Assembly (NCBI GenBank): GCA_040954595.2
Contig: CM082577.2
Span: forward strand, 5,518,001 to 5,582,000
Length of the DNA: 64,000 nt
Reading direction: 5' to 3'
Origin: Balanoglossus misakiensis
Taxonomy: Eukaryota > Hemichordata
Under the pieces are notes generated by a model. The model made no database searches, was not told the origin of the DNA, and worked only from the letters and a program-made list of their open reading frames with translations. Each line of letters begins with the position of its first letter. The stretch's first letter is position 1. The position numbers were made by a program, and so were the translations under genes. Positions 1 to 11,100 of this stretch are shown one piece after another.

Positions 1-12
1 CTGTCTTTACAG

Positions 13-2370
13 GAAATGCGTTAGATGATTTAAATTTAGATGATTTTGATGTGCACGTGTTAGACAAAGAATTAGATAATGACACAGCGTCTATAGGAAG
101 TTCGGGTGCTGGAATGAGTGGTTCGAGCTCAGGTTTAGGTAAGTAGCGCATTTCTCTCAGCCCTTGAACACCATCCCTGTCAGCATGTAAGTTGCACCCA
201 ACAAAAACAAATCCCCTATTTGTCCTGGTTGGGTGTACAAGTGTTTGTGTTTGAGTACGTTCAGCTATACCAGAAGGAAACTATTCTAGCGCCTATCTTT
301 TGGCATGGATTTTTGTTGCAAGTTGATGCCCTTGTTTGTATTTGTGAAATTGCGATGTTTGTATTCATTGTGAAGTGTATTTTAGAAGTGCTTCTGTCTG
401 AATTGATAAACTTTGTCTTTATAAGGAAAACATCTGATTTGTGTTTGTGACTCCAGGTCTCCTTGGTTCATCGGCACCAGTCAATATACCCGGCACAACC
501 CATAGCGGTAGTGGTAGCAGTAACATCAATAGCCAACAAGTTGCCCACTCTGGCAGCACGGGGTCCTCGCCCCTATCTCAGCTGCCTCCTGCATTTGTAC
601 CACAGCATCTACAGAAACAGCAACAGCAACAACACCAGTTAGAACAGGTTAGTGTGCCTACCCCCAAGAGCTTACTGTAGTGTATTACAGTATTACCACA
701 CGTGACACACGAAATAGCCGTACAGAACTGTACAACTTAAAAGTCCTCTACAGTATTGCATTTATAAAATAGCCTCAGCGTTCACCCACTTTGCAGCCTG
801 AATTATAACAACAGTTGGGTTGCTACAGGACTGGGAAACACATCCTTGTGATAGGATATAGTAAGGTGTTTTTGAGTCCGAGAAATTATTCTTGGTGTGA
901 GTGCATTTGGGTCTTAATGTATTAATTCGCCAGATCTGACACTCAAAATCAAGTATTCTAAGCTTTGGTACTGTGAAACATGTCCATTAGTGTGTGGTGA
1001 CACGGGTTACACTTGTACTCGGAAATGATGAGATGACCAGTCCAGCTTGTACTTCATCAAAGGTGTTTTCACACATTGTTTCACCTAGGCACAAGCCGCC
1101 TTCATGAGTCAGCCCAATCCAGCACCATCCGCCATGAATCAACTAGGCCTCGGCGGCATACTAGACCCGATGGGGAACCCTGGGTCTCCCAGCGCTCGTC
1201 CGAGTATACCACAGTCGCCGAGGGCGGTCAACGCTCATGAAGTGCAAAGGATGCACGAAGAAAGTCTAGTTCTTAATAGAGGGAAAAGTCAAAACTGGGA
1301 AGAATCATGGAATCAAGGCAAAGCGGGGAGCTTGGAGGTAGGGTTGACTTGTCGCGATGGTGGAAAAATTTGTTTTTGTCTCGGAGTTTTAAGAAGTTGT
1401 ATTTCATGTGCGTCGCTACAACTGAGATTGATCGGGGGACCAAAGGTAACATAACTGAAATATGGGTAGGTTTATTCTTGAATGAAATATAAGCACGCTG
1501 ATTATAAGCTGAGTGTTCTCTGGGCGGCTGTCACATTCTGTATTTTTTTTCACATTTGCAGGGAAGTGATTATTGGAAGAAAGAAATAACAGAGTCTAGT
1601 GATACAGAAAAACATGAGAAAGAAGAGGTATGGATGTTTTATCAGTTACTTCAACATTTGTAAATACATATATGACCACTAACTGACCCAACAAGGTACT
1701 GGCCTTTCCTTGGCCCACGATTTGACAAACTTCAAGAATCTATGAGCTTGCTTTTACATGTCAATGAATTTCAATGGAGTAAAAATCAAACTTTAACACG
1801 AGAATGCTAACAAAACTGTTTTTTTTTTTCTGTTGACAGGCTGTAAGTCACATGGCATATGGACAAGAGCCCCAACAGAATGTTAGCCACGCGTCTCATT
1901 TACATGTATTACAGACCGTACCCAATCTACATAATTTACCACTATCACAACTAAAACAGTTACAAGCCCAGCTTAGGACTGACTTAGCCAGAATTGATAG
2001 GGTAAGCTTCTTTCTCACAAGTGTGTATTTTTTTTTCGCATATCACCGTATGACATTGAAAAATAAAATAAAAAATTGCTTTCATACTGTGACTGCCATT
2101 TTGGATTTTGCACAGCGTGTTAGGATTGTAAATTGGTACGAATATCTCATCCTTGAGATTCTAACGTCTGTTTTCTTCTGTTCTTTTCACCAGGTTGTAT
2201 ACATGCAGGAGACGTTTAGATGTTTAGTATGTGCCGAGAGGTACCGGAGTATATCAGTATTGCCTTGTCAGCACTATGTCTTATGTGATCGGTGCGCCGT
2301 GAATTGTAGGAAATGTCCGTACTGTCAAACTCAGATTACCCAACAGACTCAAGTACTCTTACCTCTTTGA
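13..2370 (+). CDS. UNK: Unkempt homologue (UNK/UNKL), 3' part, C-terminal RING finger
   Basis: Six coding exons of a gene that begins left of the window: 13-138, 457-647, 1089-1337, 1562-1627, 1840-2001 and 2194-2370. They join in phase to 323 residues and a TGA stop. The order matches the C-terminal half of Unkempt proteins: an acidic motif (NALDDLNLDDFDV), a Ser/Gly/Gln-rich linker, the QNWEESWNQ segment at the start of the family's coiled coil, the NLPLSQLKQLQAQL helix, then a compact C3HC4 RING (CLVC, LPCQH, LCDRC, CPYC) ending 12 residues after the last Cys-x2-Cys. Unkempt is a cytoplasmic RNA-binding protein with CCCH fingers that represses translation of UAG/U-rich targets; those fingers would lie upstream of the window. 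The linker between the WEESW motif and the RING is short for the family. Family assignment comes from remembered similarity, not a search. Confidence 0.83.
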
Positions 2371-4780
2371 TCGCTAGCTTTAGTTTAATATTCCGAGTAA
2401 TGTACACTTTTACGTCTGTCAACGTCATTACAGTGCAGTCTGCAGCAGCAGTGTGCAGTGAATGGTCTCCACTGCCTGTCAAAGAAACAAACAAACACAT
2501 AAACAAACACATTTTAAGAAAAAGAGCTTAAAGTTTTTTTAAGTTACTAAAAATATGTGCGTGACAACAATGCATTAGTGATAGAAACTGACCACTTATT
2601 TGAAGCCTTTTAAATATCAAAAGCTTTTGTCTGCCAAATTATTACCACTGGTACGGTATGAGGTGTGAAGCCATGCCCCCCTGAGGAAACTAGCTTTTCG
2701 TGTCTGTGAATAACAGACATGTTATTAATCTGATGTGGTAGTTTTGTGTCATTGCAGATGATTTGATGATGAAATAGTTGTTAATAATGGAAATCTATCC
2801 TTCGTAGGTTATTCATACTTTTTTTTTATTAAAAGAAAATAATCACAGTGATTACATCTCGGCCTCAAAAAGAGACCTTGTCTTTCATGAACTAAACTGA
2901 TGCCGTTTATAATCAACAACGTTGTTTGGTGCCATTCTTTTGAAAACGAAAAAAAATATTACCAAACTCATACTGACATTTTGATGGTTATGTGGTGATT
3001 TGCTTTTATTTTATTTATTTTTCTTTGGAATAATGTGTGAGTACTTGGGATTAGAGCGTTCACTTTTTGGTGACTTTTATCGTAGGTAAAAATAAAAGTT
3101 GCTGATTCATTTCTGATATGTTTGATTTAGAGGTCAGATTTAGACAATAAACAGTCTACCACTTCTAAGTAAGTTCAATTGGAATACATGTTCCATGTAA
3201 TGGAAAAAAACGGAGTAGCAGTGAAACATCTTTATTTTTCAGCATTGCGTTTCATTTTAGTGCTTTGATATTTCTCAGTATTTTGCTGACCGGCGTTTTT
3301 ATTCCCATCCTGCTGCTGCAGGCTGCCCAACACCCTTCAGGGGTGGATTGCTTTCTTCTGGTTAGGGAACGTGAATTCTGAAGTCGCAATTTCATTTCAG
3401 GAGTGTGACAAGATTTTGAAATTCGGAACGACGAAATTGTGTACACGCAAAATGGGATTAGAAAAAAAAATGGCATTCTCATGGTTCCACACCCAGTATT
3501 GCTGACTTGTAAAACAGTTTTAAAAAAGATAAAGACAGACAAAGAAATAAGAGTTCTATCTTTTAATAAAGGCTTCTGTAGATTTTATACAAGACAATGA
3601 CTGGTGTTTGCTGTTTGATTTCTCATCTCCACACATAGCACTTCACCCATGTGGCCACCACCACCACAACATCAGAGACACAACCGTGGTCATTTCTTAC
3701 TCTGTCTGGCAACCATCCAATTTTAGTGAGACTTCTTTGGTTTATGTCTGATATCAAACAAAAGCACACGAGATCTTAATCTGCTGATATTTAAAAATGG
3801 CTGTCAAACTCGTTAAATCTGCTTGGAATATGAACACTCTTCTTGAAAATGCCACGATACAGTTCCACACAAAAGAATATTCATGTCTGTATATCTGTCT
3901 GTCCCTATATTGTAGTTTGGATGAGAAAGTCTGTCATCTGAAGTATTTAGATACATGCGAAGAGTGACTGGGAAAGTTGAACTGTAATGCATTGTGTCAC
4001 TGAATGAATTTGTTGATTGCTAGATTGGTATGTTTAATACTTTGTTCCTATTTTTTATTATTTACAACTTGGTCAACATCTTTACAGACTTTTAACAACA
4101 AGCAGCATGGTTTCTGGATAATTATTATTGTCTTTACAGCATGCTGTTTCAGTTTTTGTTTTCATTTCATAATCATGATGATAGAAATAGTCTGAAAGAT
4201 AATTGTTTATAATAATGGTTATCAACAGAAGTTCCATTGTTTTTCTTCACAATGTTGTACACGTGGCCACATGTCAGGGTTCGTATCATACGATTAAACT
4301 TAATTTGGTCTGTCGTGCGCGTGGTAATGCGTCTATTTTTGGCATATGACTGACTAGATGTGTCTAAACATGAATGGACTTCGTCTCTCTGTTTTGATTC
4401 TCGCAGTGCTTACGGTGCTACATTTAGTTGTCATCCACAGATCATGGTTGAGATTTCGTCACAGCAAGGGATCGACCAATGAGATTCTCAGGATCACATG
4501 ATATCCAAACCTGTAAACCAATCAGTAACATCTGGTTTCACAACGCACTTCGCCGTAGCAATTTTCTGATGCAATATTTGGCCTGAGTGCATCTCTTCCG
4601 AAGACCATATCGCTAAGCTTATAAAAAAGTCCGAATATATAAAGTTTAAAATTATTGTCCCAAATAATATTTCATTGCAACACGGGTTTAAGTATATACT
4701 CTTCACACACGAAAAGTTTAATCTGGTCATTCAAAATCGAAGTATGTACCTTAATCCAGATGGATATACGTGCAGCGGAT
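2371..4780 (+). other. UNK 3' UTR and AT-rich intergenic region
   Basis: No credible coding region lies between the UNK stop codon and the ATF4 leader. AATAAA hexamers at 3146-3151 and 3565-3570 suggest a 3' UTR of about 0.8 or 1.2 kb, long as is common for UNK genes. Beyond 3.6 kb the sequence is AT-rich with no recognisable element. Small open frames here have no domain content. Confidence 0.5.
3146..3151 (+). terminator. candidate poly(A) signal of UNK
   Basis: Canonical AATAAA 776 nt downstream of the UNK stop codon. A second AATAAA at 3565-3570 is an alternative. Which is used cannot be read from the DNA. Confidence 0.35.
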
Positions 4781-4874
4781 TGATTGACTAAGCCCTTGTG
4801 ATTCGGTTCCGACCTCGCTTGGAATGTTTTTCGCAGAATATTGCGCACTTCTCACAGGCTACAGATCTCGGTGA

Positions 4875-4910
4875 ATGGATATTTCTCTCGTCCTCAAAAT
4901 GGCTTTCTAG
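4875..4910 (+). promoter_or_regulatory. ATF4 leader uORF1 (three-codon MAF frame, or 11 codons from the upstream ATG)
   Basis: In the presumed first, non-coding exon of ATF4 there is ATG GCT TTC TAG at 4899-4910, a three-codon uORF with A at -3 and G at +4. An in-frame ATG at 4875 extends it to 11 codons. A further upstream ATG (4824-4874, 16 codons) would be included only if transcription starts left of 4824. In vertebrate ATF4, uORF1 is also three codons and lets ribosomes resume scanning. The transcription start is not known here, so the leader content is inferred. Confidence 0.5.
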
Positions 4911-4967
4911 TGTGGAACCGGCCGCCCCAAACCGCGCAATCCGGCGATTGCATTTTACAACGACAAC

Positions 4968-5579
4968 ATGGCGTAAGTATTTGTCAGATATTTTTCCTGG
5001 GAGTATTTTAGAATCGAATATTTTGTACAAATGACTAAGCCTGCGTGTGGGACACATTCATCAAAATGGCGACAGATCTACCGTTCACCATATCGTTGCT
5101 TGCCTCGCTATCATAGCGAATTGGCCGTATTTTCATTGCTTATAAAAAGCGGCATGACGGATTTAATACGGCCGAGGCTACTTTATATTCGGGATTATAG
5201 AAGTATCGAAAATAACCACAGTTTCCTCGCCACATTTGTCACGAGGAAGTGAAGTTCGTGACGTCAGTACCATGCCACCGTGTCACTGGCGACTCGCGCA
5301 GTTCACAAAAAGTTTCAATATGTCAGCGTGGAAAATCTATTTTTCGTAAACAGTTATCTTAAGAATGACTAGTCTTGAATTCATGATGATTAAAAAAATG
5401 AAAATATTGTCTTCTGTGTTATTTACAGCCCCCAAACGACTTTATCGCTCGTGGAGAAACCATATAGTGGTTTTCTGATTACTGAATACAAATTGACGCA
5501 AGGAATTGAAGATGGAGAGTTTAGGATACGAAGATTCTCTCTTCAGCTCTCTCCTAGGAGAGGGGCTGGAGAAGGATAG
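4968..5579 (+). promoter_or_regulatory. ATF4 inhibitory uORF2, spliced, overlapping the main start codon
   Basis: The exon ends ATGGC at 4968-4972 before a strong GTAAGT donor. Joined to the acceptor at 5428 (exon from 5429), this gives an uninterrupted 51-codon frame that ends TAG at 5577-5579. It overlaps the main ATF4 reading frame (ATG at 5512) by 68 nt in another frame. Its ATG has a strong context (A at -3, G at +4). In vertebrates the second ATF4 uORF is 59 codons and also overlaps the main frame out of frame, blocking ATF4 synthesis unless eIF2 is phosphorylated. The match in length, overlap and order with uORF1 supports the same control here. The splice join is inferred from consensus sites. 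Confidence 0.65.
5259..5266. promoter_or_regulatory. consensus CRE palindrome TGACGTCA
   Basis: A perfect cAMP-response element lies about 250 bp upstream of the ATF4 start codon, inside the inferred leader intron or an alternative promoter. CREB/ATF-family bZIP dimers bind this 8-mer. Position is suggestive only. Confidence 0.4.
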
Positions 5580-6601
5580 TCTACTATTTGATACTGGAGT
5601 CGATGGAACTCCTGTTGACAAGTATGCGGTCACCGCGGAAGATTTATTCAAAGACCTGGGTCCATTAGATGGTAAGATATCTTATAATAGGATAAATGTG
5701 TCAATAAAATTATAACTTTGCAATTTTCCCCGTTTCTATGGAATTGTATTAAAATTATTATTTTTTATTATTTGCAGACTGGATGACAGAGAAGGTTGAT
5801 CTCGGCCTTTTGGGTCAACCTGATGTGTTTACACAAACCGTGTCAACCCTCCCTTCAGAGTTAGATGAACTACTGGCACCAAAAGGTGCAATGGAGAGCT
5901 TGGAAGTTGGCCCAGAGGACTTGGAATTGTTGCAGAGTCTGGCTGTTGATCCTGGCATCCCCCAAAGTTCACCATCACCAGAGGAGAGCTTTGCCTCAGA
6001 CTTTTTGACGCTGACTACCCCACTACCTGTCAGCAGCATGTCCGAGTCTGGACCAGGATCACCAAGCATACTGACTCCCCCACTATCTGTCGACAGCATG
6101 TCCGAGTCTGGACCAGGATCACCAAGCACTCTGATCAACCCCGCTAGTATTGACTTGGCAGCCTCTGATATCTTGACCACTTTAGTCCAAATGCAACAAA
6201 ACAAAGAAATGGCCGATAAAGTAACTTTAGTTACCACACAAACGCTCACCCCACCCCCAACGCCCAAGTCCATTACAGATGTTGGGTCTGTGGCTATCCC
6301 AAAAGAAAACAAGAAAAACGAAACCCCAAAAAGGGCACGGTCAAAAATAAAAACCGCTTCTGGTTCAACAATTGTAGACAAAAAATCGCGCAAAAGGGAC
6401 CAAAACAAAATGGCAGCAACGAGATACCGAGAGAAAAAACGTGCAGAGTCTATGATTGTGCAAAGTGAGGAATCTCAGGTACTCCAAAAAAATAAAGAAT
6501 TAAAAGAGCAGGTTGAGTCTTTGACCAGAGAAATAAAATACATGAAGGACTTGATGGTGGACATATTCGAGGCCAAAGGAATAACAACACAGATTTCATG
6601 A
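5512..6601 (+). CDS. ATF4: ATF4-type bZIP transcription factor
   Basis: Two coding exons, 5512-5671 and 5778-6601, join in phase (GAT G|AC) to 327 residues. The start is the ATG at 5512, which has a strong context. The N-terminal half is acidic and Ser/Pro-rich as in transactivation domains. The C-terminal bZIP has the basic-region signature NKMAATRYR at about residues 263-271, followed by a leucine zipper ending KYMKDLMVDIFEAKG, the pattern of ATF4 rather than of CREB, JUN or C/EBP. ATF4 activates amino-acid synthesis, redox and chaperone genes in the integrated stress response. The leader carries two uORFs (annotated separately). A 60 bp in-frame tandem duplication lies at 6011-6130. ATF5 is the only close alternative; invertebrates usually have a single ATF4/5 gene. 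Confidence 0.93.
6011..6130 (+). repeat. 60 bp in-frame tandem duplication within ATF4
   Basis: Two adjacent 60 bp units (6011-6070 and 6071-6130) differ at only a few positions. Each encodes 20 residues with the core SMSESGPGSPS. The core resembles the DSGxxS degron of beta-TrCP substrates with Glu in place of Asp. Vertebrate ATF4 has one such degron, so the doubling may be functional or simple slippage. Confidence 0.9.
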
Positions 6602-7967
6602 TTATATATCCTTTCACATTTAGAGTTTATTTGCTTCTTATGAAATTTTTTGAGTGAACTAATTTGTTCGATTCTCTATGTAGTTTAGTTGGCTTTGTAT
6701 ATATGTATGTTATACGCACATAGTTTCCTTTGTCAAATAAATGGCTGACCAGGAATTCCTGGTTTCAAGTGTCGTCTATCTAATGCAGGGTGTGTGGACT
6801 TATTTACTCAAGTTCATTATTGAACATCGAAACTTTTCATGTTATTAAAGGGTTAAATGCCTGAAATAAAAATCAGTGAGTCAATACATGAACTACTAGT
6901 ATATTAGTATGACAGCTTCAAAGAATTGATCCGTGATAGAAAAAACGGCATTTTTGACTCGATGGTGGCTTTCCATAATACGACTCGTCAAGTCTATGCA
7001 ACAACATATTGGCTTGTGTATTTTACAGGATTAGGGGCCAAAAATGTGGCAGTATTTCTGGCACATTTGCAATTTTTTATGTTAATGCTAACACCAATAT
7101 ACATATTATATAATTATCAAAACATGATGTTTCGTAAAAGGTGTGTGAAATGGAAAAAATTACGATGGATATATTCATCCAATGCCAACTTCAACTGATT
7201 GTGAAAACCACGAAATTAGGGAGGCTGACGAGCGACCCCAGCGAGCGGACGATGGGATCGTTAGTGAAAGATAACTTCTCACCAATACCAACGTTGGCGG
7301 CAGTGCATCGGTATACGGGTCTCCGCAATTTCTTTGGCCTTTCTTGAAGCAAAAGTTTTTCTGTTGCAGCAGCAAATAAAACATTATTTTTTCATTCTTG
7401 AACCAAATAATATTTTTGTCGAAAATCTTTCGGCTCATTGTCGAATATCAATTGGCCAACCCTAAAGAAATGAAAAATAAACTGAAAAATACAAAGAGAA
7501 ATCAATACTTTTTTTTTAAATAAATGAAATAAACAAACGAGAAAAACCGTGCATTTGAACAATGCTACTAAAGCAACTGTTTTTGCGTCCAGATGTACGA
7601 ATACACATCCGGGGACAGGCAATCAGCCATTGAATGGTCTTCCAAAATGAAGGAAAAGGTGGGCCTTTTATTCGCAAAGTGAGAACACCTGTTGAACTAA
7701 CAAATCGCATCATCATATAGAGGAAACGTCTATTCGATCGGGCGGCAGTACCAGGGGTTTGTCGACGTCAAAGTTGACATCGTGAAAAACGAGCCGAATT
7801 TTTCAAAACGTTTTATACAAAGTATATTAAATTTTGTGGTTGTTATCGAGTAAATCGAGAAAGAATTTTAGAAATTTTCTCCGGTCAGAAGTGTTGTGAA
7901 ATGCTAGAATTCACCACCCATGCAGTTGTCCCGAGGAAATTAATGGTATGACCCGTTCATTCAGGGC
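6602..7967 (+). other. ATF4 3' UTR and intergenic spacer
   Basis: An AATAAA at 6736-6741, 135 nt after the stop, is the likely ATF4 poly(A) signal. The remaining 1.2 kb is AT-rich; its open frames show no domain and no splice-supported continuation. Confidence 0.5.
6736..6741 (+). terminator. ATF4 poly(A) signal
   Basis: Canonical AATAAA at the expected distance after the ATF4 stop codon; no better hexamer lies nearer. Confidence 0.6.
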
Positions 7968-7974
7968 TATAAAA
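7968..7974 (+). promoter_or_regulatory. TATA box of the SRCR/FReD gene
   Basis: TATAAAA lies 148 bp upstream of the start codon at 8116 and would put initiation near 7998, giving a leader of about 115 nt. No other TATA-like word lies in the preceding few hundred bases. Confidence 0.55.
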
Positions 7975-8115
7975 CGCGGTCGTCTGCCTTGTTCCCTCAT
8001 TCTTTTGGTGCTCGGAGGAGTGGGTCGTCGTCTTGTCCGTTACGAGGTCCGGGAGCCGTCCGCACGTGTTCACAGTCCGCGATAGTAAACGGCTCGGGTG
8101 GGGTCGCAGCCGAAG

Positions 8116-11100
8116 ATGGGGTGGTCGTTCTGTACGAAGATCCTCTCCCTCTGTATCGTCGCAGCTCTCTTGAAACGTTGCGTGGTAGAAGCTGCTTTTG
8201 GTACACCGATCGAGTATGGTATCGACGACCGCTTTGATGACATGGGTGAAGCTAGAATAGAAGAATTTGTCGTAACTAACGGTGAGTGGAGGTTGTATGA
8301 TGGTTGCGCCTCGTAAAGTCTTGTCATATTTTGCTCAAGGCCACTTTAGATTAGTCACTATTGAAATGAAAAAGACGGTAAACATCACCTTTTAATTGTT
8401 AGTTTTCCTACTACAAGAATTACCTCATGCAGTTCTGTTGTTTTTTTTAAATGGCCCGAATAGTCGGATGAGCATGAGCGGACGCCGATATGCCCTTTGA
8501 AAGTCTCCTTCAAAATTCGTTTGGTGCTATACTGCATTTAGCGCATAACCACCATTTTCTTCGTCATTCCGACTTGTAACTGGAATTCTGGTATATCCGC
8601 TCGTTTTCTCGCAAGCAGAGCTACTAATTCATCTCCACGATGCTATGCAAAATTGAGGTGGCAACTTGTCTGGCTGTTATTACGGTGGGGCACGTTGGAT
8701 TTTTATTACAGGGTTATACGAATATAATGGTGTACGCCCAAGATGTCTGTCGTGTCCATGACATGACAAAAAGAAATTTAAATCTCTTGATAAATTCGTT
8801 TTTGTACGATACACCCCACCTACTTCACTCCTTTTTTTTCTTTTGCAGGAACGGTAACTTTAAACATCACACTGGAAAATACACACCAAAAAGACGAGAT
8901 TTGGGTTTTGGATTTCCAACCGTACAATTTTGACCTAGATAACCCACCGATTGTCTCCTACGACGGCGGACAACTGGTTGCCGCCCACACCGGAAACTGT
9001 TCCAGCGTCTTTGGAGATGTCAATTTTGACGTAAGTATTAAATTCCTTTCTGTAACCTCGGCTTAACAACTAACGGGGAAACTTTCTATAAAGACCGCCC
9101 GTACCCTTTTTGCAATTCTCAATAATCGGAATGAACAAACGTGACAAAGCTCTCGCATGATGGCTTGGTTTCTCCCGACTGTTTCAATGAATGTGTTCGC
9201 TTGGTTTCGGCAGCCGACCCACGTGTGCACACGACAGCAGCACTGTTTTGAGAAGTAAGCTAACTGTGCCGACAAACATGCATGACCTATAATAAGTTAT
9301 ACTTTTCAGGAGAACAACGGATTTTACAGAGATGAATATCTTCCCGTGGCGCCTGGAGACAAGCAACTGTTCACTGCCTACAGACACGGCGCTGGCGGTT
9401 TTAGAAGCAATGATTACGGTGTGTCCGTGAGAGACGATTCTATCATCTTTGAGGGTAAGTTTTTTCTTTCCCATTTCTTTCGTGCACATTTTCCAATTCT
9501 GTCTTTTCCAGATCTGCACATTCAATTTCCCATTTTTTTTTATAACCGTCTCCCCCTTAACTTGCAGGACCCTTGGACTCGTTCCTGGCATGCGAAAACA
9601 CGCGAGGAGAGAACGTCTGGGATCGCAGCGTCTACATGGAATCGATTCAATACAACACGACTCTGTACATGACCAATGTCCGACCGAAGCAGTTGACAGA
9701 CGGCGAGAGTGGCATATCGTTCATACAAAGTCACGTGATTCTCTATTGGAGACTGCTCAGAACGGCCATTGCCAGGTAGGCGCATCCAGAGTTCTTGTGA
9801 CAAAACTCCTCGATAGGACCCCCCACTGATGCGAGTGAAATTCAGTGAAGAAACGTTCAAAGGGATTGCCAGAATACATGGTATATTTTAGAAAGCTGCT
9901 GTACACTGTAGTCTGAATACTGTCTCTTTCAGTGTTAAAACCAGCCCCAGACTTTGAAAATCTTGTGGTCACTGCATGTTAACGTTCAGGTCAGTCGGCG
10001 CAACGATGCCGTTATAGGCAATTCAAAACTGGCGATTACTACTCGATTACATTTTATGTACATCTATTGCCCCCCAGGTTCATTATTACATCAACGGAAC
10101 GATTGAGACCAATCTTTGAGTACGCCATAGTAAGACCAGTATACATCGATGACGATCCGACCAAAGACCCCGACAGGTAAGATGAAACATTGCAAGGGAC
10201 AATTTCCCCCTTCCATTACGTGATGGTCCAACCCAAGCGGATGCCATCAATATCAAACTTGGTTCAAAGAGCGACCGTGAGGTCCAGGCCAATGCTTGTC
10301 TGTTGTAGTTCTACTCGTGCAAAATATTGGGATTTCTAATGTTCTCAATTGACCCGAAACCAACGTAACTTTTCCTTCTTTGCCCCCCCCCCTCCCAGAT
10401 ACAAAGCTGAAGTGGAGCTAGCCTTTAAGACTGTCGCGGACTCTGATCAAATTATAGCGGTGTACCAAGACGGCTCTCTGGTCTACGACCCCATTGATAC
10501 GGACAACTCGTTGGATTACACCAAGTATGACCCGTCCGAAGGTTGGTCATTCTTCGTTTGTCATCAAAATATTTCTTCTAAAAAGTGCAGATTTGTTTCC
10601 TCCGTTCGATGGGCGGGGCGGGGTGGGGGGGGGGGGGCGTGCCAACGAGCTTTTTATAAATGAATAAAGGGTGCCGTATAGCATAACCCAGTGGTCGAAA
10701 CATGCGAGCTAAAATTAGTTGCGCGTTGGGCTACTGAAATTTTTTTGTGCGAATAAAATCGAGGTGGTTTGATACTGTGAGCCAGTTCTCGAAACGACTG
10801 AGATTGTCCTGTGTAAAGATAACAATTTATTAATCGACTTTTTTCCCAGTTACTGTATATTACGCCCCCACCGATGCCACTGCCAGTGTTTTGGTGGACG
10901 GAATCAGTGTCCCAGTGTGTCCAGCTACTGCCGGAGATTCCATTCCTGTAGCCAACATCATTTGTGCCGAATTTGGTAAGTTTACTTTGTGATGTCATAC
11001 ACTGCAAATTGTTAGTGTATGGGCTTAAAATAAAAAGCAAATCAATCTTTCTCAGTATACCAGACAAGAATACATTTATTAGTGTAATTTGCAATTTTTA

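Noticed and set aside
5815-6408. 197-codon open frame on the minus strand
   Set aside because: It is the antisense shadow of the ATF4 coding exon, with no domain and no splice support.
6926-7347. Small gene between ATF4 and the SRCR/FReD gene
   Set aside because: Two overlapping short frames with no signal peptide, no domain and no splice-linked extension.
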